Positions 55,746-64,000 of a stretch of DNA of 64,000 nucleotides are shown here, piece after piece; the first letter of the stretch is position 1; each line of letters begins with the position of its first letter. The DNA comes from Dolomedes plantarius (taxonomy: Eukaryota > Arthropoda > Arachnida > Araneae > Dolomedidae), in the NCBI GenBank assembly GCA_907164885.2, contig OU015496.1, positions 184,495,281 through 184,559,280 of the forward strand. Reading direction: 5' to 3'. The translations under genes were made by a program, and so were the position numbers. A model generated the notes under the pieces. That model was given only the letters and a program-made list of their open reading frames with translations. It did no database searches and was not told the origin of the DNA.

Positions 55746-56991
55746 TGGCAATAAAATACAGTTTGTTTCATTGCGTTGCAGTTTTTTTTTTTTTAAGTCA
55801 CAGGACCTTCTTGTTCAATCCACCTAGGTTTTAACTGCTATGTAAGCAGCTCGTGTGTTCATATTAAAGAAAAGAGTGTTTTATTTCAAAGCTGTAAAAT
55901 TTTAGTGGACAAATTTAACTCTCCAACTTGAATTTACAATTTTACGTAAACCATTAAATTTTAATACCGTTACTATATTCTCATTATTTCAATTTTGATT
56001 CTAAGACACTTATTCAGATTACAGATACGATTATATACTTCTAACCAAAGGCGGCACGGATAAAGTATTTTTCCACCCACAACGATGAATCGCCAAAATT
56101 ACTTAACTCCAGACACTTAGAAAAGGACTTCTTAGAATTTCGAGTCAAACTCCTGAATTTCCCGAGGTCCTGAAAAATGGAAATGAAATTCCAGAAACTC
56201 CTCTAGGATTTTCACGACCGATACAAACTCTATTTTTTTATCATGGTTTCCAGGCCAATTACTCAAAACTATCACTCAAACAATATATTAAACACAGGCC
56301 TACACGTTCTATTATTCAATGCCCATGGTATAACAAAGGTGGTTAAAAGAAATGTATGCAACGAAATCCAGCTACGAATACGCTTACTTTAAAATGGCAG
56401 CATAAAATATTTCAGTAGTAGAATCGACAGTACATATGCTAAAATTGGAATGACACGGACCATGAAATAGTGTCTCAAGCCTACTAAGTGCCAGGAAGCC
56501 CACGCACAGCGCATTGCAACTGCGGGCTGAGCATCCGAGAGCTAGAATAAATTTCGGAGCCCGTATAAATCAATAGATGCGCAGCTCTGATCCGAATAGC
56601 GTCGGAGATAACGTCTGCAGAAACTTACGGTGAGATCTCAGTAAAAGTACGGCAGAGTTTCCGTGGGATTAAGTCAGTGTATTTGCTGACAAAACATCTA
56701 TGCTGCCTCACAAACCAAGTGCTGATAAATGACGCGAGCGAAGGATGAAACTCCCTGGAGAATTTTTTTTTCTCTTTAAAACATTAGCAATGAGCTCTTT
56801 ACAATTGAAGGCGTCGAGAAATATTATCAGATAACGATTGGAAATGGTTATGGGTCGTAAAATATCACTAGCGGCATAAATGCCTCTCACTCTTTTTTTT
56901 CTCGTATTTTGAAGTCTATACGGAAGGCTTACAGTGCTATTGTAAGGTGTACACTTTAGTGAAGTTCAAGTGTACACTTTATAATACTCGG
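55746..56991. other. Non-coding DNA
   Basis: No gene supported. 56450-56700 is GC-richer without recognisable features. Confidence 0.4.
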
Positions 56992-57130
56992 TTGGTTGAG
57001 AGTGCTACGGTCAGCTTTTGCTACACAAGGGCTAATTAGACTGGGACCCACAGTTTAAAGCCGAATCAAAACGGCTACAAACACCAATGCCGACTCGAAT
57101 GCACAGGCTCCGAGACCCAATACCAGCTAC
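56992..57130 (-). mobile_element. SINE type II, decayed copy
   Basis: Matches the 20935 SINE over GGGCTAATTAGAC..GG, TTTAAAGCCGA and ACGGCTACAAACA; the tRNA-like part is degraded (ACTCGAATGCACAGGCTC). Confidence 0.6.
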
Positions 57131-57199
57131 ATTACTCGAAACACTTTACGATAATACTCGACACTACTATCTCAACTACATGACTTTCATCCCTTGAGT

Positions 57200-57380
57200 G
57201 GGTCGATAAAATGCTTGGGAACTAACTCTGGGGGACCCGCGTCAGGTTGACCACCTGACCGAGACATATGCTGTGTGGTACCCCAAGCCCACGGTCATGA
57301 GAGTGGAGATGGGCACCGCAGGCATTGGTCCACAGTGCTGAAAAGCAATTCGGACTGTTGTGCCATGAGTTAGTTATTAT
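57200..57380. repeat. Dispersed repeat of unknown class
   Basis: Contains the block shared, inverted, with 36903-36980. Directly follows the SINE fragment and may be part of a composite repeat. Confidence 0.45.
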
Positions 57381-57454
57381 CTCAACAACAGTGCTTTTGA
57401 AAACCCCGGATCTTCTCCTTACTCCTTACTACACTTAAGGAGAAATGACCTTCA

Positions 57455-57730
57455 TTACGATGATATATCGCACCCCGGCAAGAAAAGTGACACAACTCAA
57501 AAATGCAGCATTTGAGAAAAATCAACTGAAAGAATACGATCCAGCTTGAACAAGCATTACAAGAAAACTGATACAACTGCCCTCAGGTGGGAAAATTGCG
57601 AGATAGAAATGTATCGCTTGTCGTGCACGATGGGGCACTTCATACATATTTTTCAATGACATAACCTCAAAATTGCCATTTTTTGACTCGTATCACTTTT
57701 CCTACCGGGTTGCGATATATCATATTGATA
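57455..57730. repeat. Foldback with ~50-bp arms
   Basis: GATATATCGCACCCCGGCAAG near 57463 pairs imperfectly with the right arm at about 57676-57727 (inverse reads ATATATCGCAACCCGG). The arms are eroded and the boundaries approximate. Confidence 0.5.
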
Positions 57731-59115
57731 CATCCTTGCTGAAGAAAATCTGCCATAGCTGAAGTCGAGTGGGAAGTCACAAGGTACAAACAATTTTAAG
57801 GTTTTACGGGTTTTTAAAAATAAAGGATTTTTTTTTCAATTACGGACTGGGGGTTAGTAAAAAATAAAATTAAACAATGCTTATTGAAACTGATCAATAA
57901 AAAAATTAAAGAGTATCAAATAATATAAAATTTCCAAGTTATTTAATAGTTAAAAAAAACAGTAAATTATGAAATAGTAGTGCCATCAGCTCAGAAGTTA
58001 CAAATTTTTAAAGCTCTAAAGTAGAACTTTTCATGAAAGAAATATTTGAATACCCCTTCAGCAATTCAGTAATTAATAATTTTCAATAATACGCAAACAA
58101 TTAATGCTGAAAAAATTCTTCTAGGTTTATAATAAAAACTATTGCATGTTTAGAGCTCACCTCTACTAGGCTGCCCATGGGGAATTATGGTCACTGGATT
58201 TCCCCCGAAGTACGAAAGACAAAAAAAATATTGCGTTTTATGTTATTTTTTTAACACCGCACTTTCTATAATTACACTTTTTATATTTTCAATAGCAAAG
58301 ACGGCCATTTAAAAACAAACCATAAAAATGTACTAGTACAGTGAATAACTAATTATACGAACTTCACGGGTACGATTAATACGAAATAGTCCTAACCATA
58401 CAAAACCTAACAAACCATACAAATGTTAGTACAGTGAACTCCTAACTATAAGAAAACACGGGTAATCGAAAAATGGCTTCGTATATCGTGAAAAAAAAAA
58501 AAACTAATGGCAAGGATAAAATTGCATGGAATGCACCTTAAGAGAGGTGTCACTAATACGAGCATCTCCATGGTACCGAGCAATGATAGCTATGCCAGCT
58601 TTGAGAAGCGCATAACAGCGAAACCTAAATCCGTGTCTACTGGTACCCTTAAGATGCTTATCTTTGCATATAGGGGTTTAAATAGGGTATGATTAAAATG
58701 ATAATATCAGTTTTTCTTGGGTCTGTTACATTCCTTTGCTTTTTAAGACATCTTGACATTCTTCCGGACAATTTGTATTTTGTTACTAAACATTTTCTTT
58801 CGTGGAGTGCGGCATATCTGATTTTCAAAGTCAGCGAGTATGAACGGTTTTGCAGCTGCCTGGAATCGGCTTATAACAGTTGGACCCGGGCTGTTTATCT
58901 CACGAGCAGCAATAGACGAATTCAGTTCTCAAAATCCTAATCAAACCTACCAACCGTTAACAGATAACCGGGAGTTCAATGTATATCATGTTTTTTTTTT
59001 CAATGTGCAACGAAAGATGTTTTGTTTATTTGCCACAATATTATACAATGTCAAGTGCATTATTCAACGAGCTGCTACGCGAATCATATTCCATAGTTTA
59101 TCATCTCCATAGCTA
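57731..59115. other. Non-coding DNA; possible pogo-type end fragments
   Basis: Two TACAGTGAA starts followed by related sequence, at about 58337 and 58429, resemble single ends of pogo-like elements. Overlapping frames of up to 90 codons at 58507-59112 are not assigned. Confidence 0.35.
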
Positions 59116-59528
59116 TTTTTCAATTCCTACTATTAGTTCACACTCTCCCTATATATATCTTGTTCAAATTTTCAATCGTTAATAAAATACTTTTTATTCA
59201 TCCACTCAAGTTCAAATACATTTTTTTTAAACTTGTAGTGGATGACACTTGCTGTTAATACAGTTTTTTCAAATATTAATTCATTAATTAAATTTAATTA
59301 ATCGATTTTAGTTTTAGACCTAGAGCGTCTCTTGCTCTTGAATAGTAATTTCCCTGTTGTTACTCTGCAAAACGGTAGCGCGGGCTCCTCCCGTCCTGTA
59401 GGTTGCGAGATCGAATCCCCAACCTGATAAACTTTTTCTCTCTCTTCCCCCCCCCCCCTAATCTCGCACAGTAGGCAAGGTTCTGGCAGGCAATCCTTTT
59501 TTTCAATTCCTACTATTAGTTCACACTC
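59116..59528. repeat. 30-bp direct repeats flanking a tRNA-like segment
   Basis: TTTTTCAATTCCTACTATTA (and ten more identical bases) occurs at 59116-59145 and 59499-59528. Between them, 59370-59430 contains a B-box-like GAGATCGAATCCCC, then a C tract (about 59448-59458). This could be a SINE with an unusually long duplication or a local duplication. Confidence 0.45.
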
Positions 59529-59675
59529 AAATTTTTCTTTGTTGACCTAAGTAGGAATTGACTTTAAAATTATTTTTTTTATATATTACTTGTTCTTTTA
59601 TATATACACAAATATATACACTTAAATATATACACTTTTATACATACTCACAAATGTAAAATACACAAAGTGAAT

Positions 59676-59933
59676 GTAAAAATTGCATGGGGCTTTTAAC
59701 CACGATTCTGGATAAACATTTATTTCTTATAACCGATAAATAATCTAGACAATAGTAGGAAAACAATTCCTAAGAATCCATCCCACGTCAGCTCTATGAA
59801 TTTATCTTACGGGACATTGTCACTTATTTTTATATCATGAATATTTTTTCTAAAATTAATGAGTATGTTATGCAGCTTTTAAAAGATTCTAACAGAGAAG
59901 AAAGATCTCATGACACCAAAAGGCTTTCCTTAC
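59676..59933 (+). repeat. Direct duplication, copy 1
   Basis: 258 bp closely matching 60702-61019 (first block AAAATTGCATGGGGCTTTTA). Non-coding; not seen elsewhere in the window. Confidence 0.8.
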
Positions 59934-60701
59934 TTTTGTAGTCTAACCATTTAAAAGCATGGACCTACAGACTACTTACTAAAGTCAACTGCCCATTTTA
60001 CCAAAAATAATTTTCGCTCACAATTAAGTGTTCCATTTTAAACAATTCCCCTTTTTGAAATTTAAATTAAATTTATCTCTAGTTATAATCCTAGTTATAA
60101 TTATAATTCTAGTTATTATCAACTGATTAGAATTTAAATTATATTCCAAGAAAAAAAAGTATTTTTGTTCGAGTGATACATAGATCTATTTAAGTATTGG
60201 ATGGTAGGGGCGCCTACAGTTCTAAATCGGTCCCTGTCTACCTTAAGTAATCACAGCACTGAATACACGTGAGTTCCCTCTTTCTCTTAATAATCCGATC
60301 AAACAAGCCTTCATTATTACTAATCATATGTCAGACCTGAAGGGGGGGGGGAAGAAAAAACGCTTTCCGGGAAAATCGACCTTACGTCCAATAGAATTGT
60401 TTTTTTGGATTGCAAATGACGGTCTGAACGAGTTCTAGACGCATTTCGAGTCGGTGATATTGATTTATGTATTCTGCAGTTAATAAAACCAACAGGTTTA
60501 TGTTAATCTATACTTAAACTAGTCATACTCCACAATCTTTCCTAACGATTGCATTTGATATTATCTAAAGCATCCCCCTCCCCTATCATTTTATATTATT
60601 CTTTGTCTACTCTTCCACAATCAAGCTTCTTAGTGACGTTATCGCTAGAGGACTGAAGCATTTGATAATGAATTCAAGGAAAAAGAAAGCTCAAAGAGAA
60701 A
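59934..60701. other. Non-coding DNA between duplicated segments
   Basis: A hAT-like right end (AAATCGGTCCCTG) is at about 60217-60229 with no left partner. G tract near 60343-60352. Confidence 0.35.
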
Positions 60702-61019
60702 GTAAAAATTGCATGGGGCTTTTAACCATGATTCTGGATAAACATTTCTTTCTTATAACCGACAAATAATGGAGACAATAGTAGGAAAATAATTTTTAAG
60801 AATCCATCACACGTCAGCTCTATGAATTTATCTTACTGGACACTGTCATTTATATCAGGAATATTTTTTCTAAAATTAATGAGTATGTTATGTAGGCCCA
60901 GTTGGATACTGTCATTTATACTAGGAATATTTTTTCTAAAATTAATGAGTATGTTATGCAGCTTTTAAAAGGTTCTAACAGAGAAGAAAGATCTCATGAC
61001 ACTAAAAGGCTTTCCTTAC
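60702..61019 (+). repeat. Direct duplication, copy 2
   Basis: 318 bp matching 59676-59933, longer because a block of about 60 bp (GAATATTTTTTCTAAAATTA...) is itself repeated in tandem around 60850-60958. Confidence 0.8.
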
Positions 61020-61265
61020 CAAGATTTTTATCCAAGTGCGCTGAGAAATCCCGGTCAACTTGATGGACCAACATTTTTTCCCTCGGTTGCAAGCTCTTAC
61101 GTGGCAAGAAGAAAGTGCTTCTGCCACCATTGCTGGCTCCCGAAATGGCATTTTTTAAGATGTATGCGCACTTACTTAGATTGTGTAGTTTTAGTAAAGC
61201 ATGGAGAACATTCTAAAGGATCAATTGTAGTTCGACATAGAATACTGGATAATCACCTTTGTTAG

Positions 61266-61613
61266 GGACGCAGTGGCCCAGTTGGAAAGAGCCGCGGGTC
61301 AGTGATCTGAACGTCTCTGGTTCGATGCTCGTCGCTGACAATCCATCGCCGTGTACATGGCGGCTGGTACACGTAAAATCTGTCATGGCTGCAATGTCCT
61401 CCCAGTTCTCAAAATTTACCTCTGGAAGTGCGGGGTCAAGTGTACCGGTCTCGTCACTTGACTCGGTTCAAAATTATGGGACCGGTCCGTTTGCCAAGTC
61501 GGACTCCGACCTTTGTGGTACTAACTTAAAACCGGAGCCGCATCACTCAGCCCAACAGCCTATAATAGCCTTGATCTGACGTTGCTGTCGGTCAAGGTAC
61601 ATAAGCAACAACG
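61266..61613 (+). mobile_element. tRNA-derived SINE, copy 2
   Basis: A box TGGCCCAGTTGG, B box GGTTCGATGCT, body and CAACAAC tail as in 43932-44291. Flanked by CCTTTGTTAG (61256-61265) and CCTTTGATTAG (61614-61624), a near-perfect duplication. Confidence 0.9.
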
Positions 61614-61624
61614 CCTTTGATTAG

Positions 61625-63002
61625 AGGCAAACAACTTCCAGTTCATTGCTCGGTAGTTATCAAGTTAAAACAATATGAACGAGAGGCAAGACTGCCTAGA
61701 TGGCCAGTCTCTTAGGCTGAAATTTAAACGAAGAGAATTGCACTTGATAAAATCCATGAAGGTAAATTAGTCTTAAAATTGCAGATACTAAGGTACAGAC
61801 GATTGCAGGCAATTAGACAGAAGGCATGATTTCAAAATTTAAAAATCGCAGCACAGGATATAAGAAGGTAATATGCCTATCTGGAGGGATTTTCTAAATA
61901 TAACTGACAGACTGGAATTTAGGCAACTATATTCTTACGACAATCTGCCAGGACAGGTAATGGAACTCAGACTTTAAAACACTGAGGCCGATATTCTTGA
62001 CAGCGAAACGTTCTATTATCCCTTATTTTTCGAATGCCCATCCCCACATAAGTTCCCTTTCTTTTTTAGGCCAACGATACAGGATGCTAGTTCGAACATA
62101 TTTTTTTCTATTTATTTTTCCGACAACCGCTGAATTGTTTTGAGCAACGTGAATATCTATCATATGTTCCCTTTCAGTTCAACACGGTTCTTTCCAACAG
62201 TCGGACGCCACTGAAACGACGGTATGACAGTATCACGAATGAACCCAATCGGTCATAACCTAGGTCAGTATTCTACCATTTGAACTATCCCAGCGATGAT
62301 ATATATGAAACTCGTATTTAGAATTTTGTTCCTCTGCCAACATCCCTTATATAAACACACACATATGTATATGTAAAACAAATCCTGCTAAATCAGATAT
62401 GCATAAACTATGAGGATTTTAAATTGAAGAATAAAAATTCTCTTTGAAAGCAATTTTTTATGTAAGTCAGTTAATATAAATCCTTTGAAACAACACCATT
62501 TATAAAAGACTTTTCTTGAAGTGAAAAATTAGATTAAAGCACGTAATTTTTCTCAAGGGCGTATCCTTTTCACCAGTTCCAGATAATTACGTTCCGAGCA
62601 TTACAACCAATTAATGTAAACCATCAAGACACTTTTCCGCTTAAATTTGTTAGAACTTTACTTTAATGAATTCATATATCTAAGAATGGGAGTTTACGGA
62701 ACTGAAATATCTCAGCAGCTTAATGGATTCTGTTTAATTCTGATCTATCATACATTTTCAAAGGATTCAATTCCGGATATTAAAAAACAACCAATTTATA
62801 CTAAACATCGTTTTTCAGATTTATACTCTTAGAGCTATATTTTTATTAAAAATATTTGAGAAATAATGACCCCCCCCCCCTAAAAAAAATCATGTAATAT
62901 CATGCCATTATATAGACAAATAATAACACAGCCTACATAGTACCTATGTTGTGTATCGTCAAAAGATACAAATATATAAACGACCCAACCTTTCGGTTAT
63001 GC

Positions 63003-63006
<4 letters not shown>
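61625..63006. other. Non-coding DNA with C tract
   Basis: No gene supported; C tract at about 62871-62880. Confidence 0.4.
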
Positions 63007-63050
<44 letters not shown>

Positions 63051-63056
63051 GGGGGG
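63007..63056. repeat. A36-G14 homopolymer junction
   Basis: Thirty-six A followed by fourteen G. It lies just beyond the 3' side of the minus-strand LINE but has the wrong orientation for that LINE's poly(A) tail. Confidence 0.9.
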
Positions 63057-63095
63057 ACTTATGCTAATTGTGTAACACACAACGAAATAGAATAT

Positions 63096-64000
63096 CTATG
63101 AAATCGGATAATGAACAGCCATAAGGGCCATAACTATTTTTCTTATGGCTCTTCTACAGTAATAATCATTATAAAAGCTATTCTTATTCCAGATATCAAT
63201 ATTGGTAGGTAAGCTTCTGCGTATATTATTAAATTGACTGCATACTATCATACAGTGCTCCACCGATTGTTCAGCACCACAAGAGCAAGTGCTACTTTTT
63301 CCGTGAAACCTGCTTTGATAACTACCAAATGACCCATGTCCAGTGATTGCTTGATTTATGTAAAAATCTGCACTTAGCCTGTCAGTTTTAACTTGAGGAA
63401 AAATTTCTCTTACTCTAGTTCCAGCAGTTGTATTGTTCCACCTATCTTGCCAGACGTGTTCCGCCATTTGAAATAATTTTGCTTTTACTTGATTTCTAGT
63501 CCATTTAATTTCTTTATTTATTACTTCCAATTTAGTTGCTTCTTTTGCAGTCTGATCAACTGCTTCATTTTTATCAATCCCAATATGCGCTTTTACCCAA
63601 TGAAGTGCGACATTAAGTCCCGAAGTTTGAACTAATTTTTTGATGTTATCCACCATCTCACTTTTAAAACTGAGTGTATTTAATGCCTGTAACGCACTGC
63701 GTGAGTCTGAATAAATATCAATTGCTTTATGACCTTGTCCAATAGCATCTTCAATAGCCAGTTGTATTGCATACAGTTCAGCACTGAAGGAACTCGCATT
63801 ATCAGATAGCCTTTGTTTTATTTCCAATACTTTTAAATCCTTAATATATTTATTAATACCTGCCCCAGTTTTTCCATTCATGCGGGAGCCATCCGTGTAA
63901 TAATTAATATCAGTAATTGGAATTAAATCAAATGTCCAGTTTATTGTCCATAAATCAGTCTCACGTTTTATAGGTCTGTTCGCCAATTCGCAATTATTTT
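63096..64000 (-). CDS. LINE ORF2 C-terminus: RNase H and zinc-finger region (partial)
   Basis: Minus-strand frame, open to the window edge, so the N-terminal endonuclease and reverse transcriptase would lie beyond 64000. The visible part is an RNase H domain with all its acidic positions: YTDGSRMNGKTGAG, SSFSAELYAIQLA, IYSDSRSALQAL and the H/D segment HWVKAHIGIDKNEAVDQTAK. A C-terminal cysteine-histidine motif follows (CSCGAEQSVEHCMIVC), then the end. This arrangement is that of RNase H-bearing Jockey/I-group non-LTR retrotransposons. RNase H would remove RNA from the RNA-DNA hybrid during target-primed reverse transcription. There is no stop or frameshift in the visible about 300 codons. A host RNase H is unlikely given the cysteine-rich tail. 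Confidence 0.85.
   Translation of the reverse strand, partial: NNCELANRPIKRETDLWTINWTFDLIPITDINYYTDGSRMNGKTGAGINKYIKDLKVLEIKQRLSDNASSFSAELYAIQLAIEDAIGQGHKAIDIYSDSRSALQALNTLSFKSEMVDNIKKLVQTSGLNVALHWVKAHIGIDKNEAVDQTAKEATKLEVINKEIKWTRNQVKAKLFQMAEHVWQDRWNNTTAGTRVREIFPQVKTDRLSADFYINQAITGHGSFGSYQSRFHGKSSTCSCGAEQSVEHCMIVCSQFNNIRRSLPTNIDIWNKNSFYNDYYCRRAIRKIVMALMAVHYPIS

Noticed and set aside
63007..63056. Poly(A) tail of the LINE at 63096-64000
   Set aside because: The LINE is on the minus strand, so its tail would appear as T on the plus strand; the A36-G14 run has the opposite sense.

Overview
This is a window of animal nuclear DNA, AT-rich and almost certainly from an arthropod. The spider-like mix of hAT, Tc1, Academ-like and Helitron elements with tRNA-derived SINEs makes a chelicerate plausible, but that is inference. 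I found no intron-containing or single-copy host gene that I can support. Every coding region I recognise belongs to a mobile element, and much of the rest is non-autonomous element copies or low-complexity DNA.

Layout. 2106-7427 is a very young Ty3/gypsy-type LTR element with nearly identical ends. Its one long frame joins a SCAN-like Gag, a zinc knuckle and a protease to the integrase H2C2 finger, and a scrap of RNase H lies after that. The order integrase-before-RNase H points to the Gmr1-like lineage, here with an internal deletion. 8454-9202, 23536-24363, 39192-39888 and 39955-40658 are four copies of one non-autonomous Helitron family; the last two face each other as a 1.5 kb inverted pair. 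10981-13343 is a decayed hAT element with an apparently intact Tc1-like element (DD36E transposase) inserted in it at 11127-12346. 24631-25806 is a second decayed hAT containing a small hAT MITE built of 68-bp ATCGAT-rich tandem units. 26988-35464 is a nest: an old hAT interrupted by a 4.1-kb hAT with a nearly complete transposase (27017-31085) and by a 3.1-kb Academ-like element with about 180-bp terminal inverted repeats, an XPG/FEN-like nuclease region and a Cys8 finger (31634-34713). A short deletion derivative of the old hAT lies at 50922-51780.

Other recognised elements are Harbinger-like MITEs (9537-9727, 47817-48002), hAT MITEs with exact 8-bp target duplications (16998-17268, 36327-36505, 38957-39132, 55550-55737), TA-flanked foldbacks (14434-14830, 44937-45229), a piggyBac remnant (45277-45855), a mariner-like pseudogene (41321-42162), tRNA-derived SINEs of two types, and the 3' end of an RNase H-bearing non-LTR retrotransposon running off the right edge (63096-64000).

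The genes do not form a pathway. They are independent selfish elements layered by time: decayed hAT copies at the bottom, then Tc1, Academ-like and MITE insertions, with the LTR element and several near-perfect foldbacks as the most recent arrivals.
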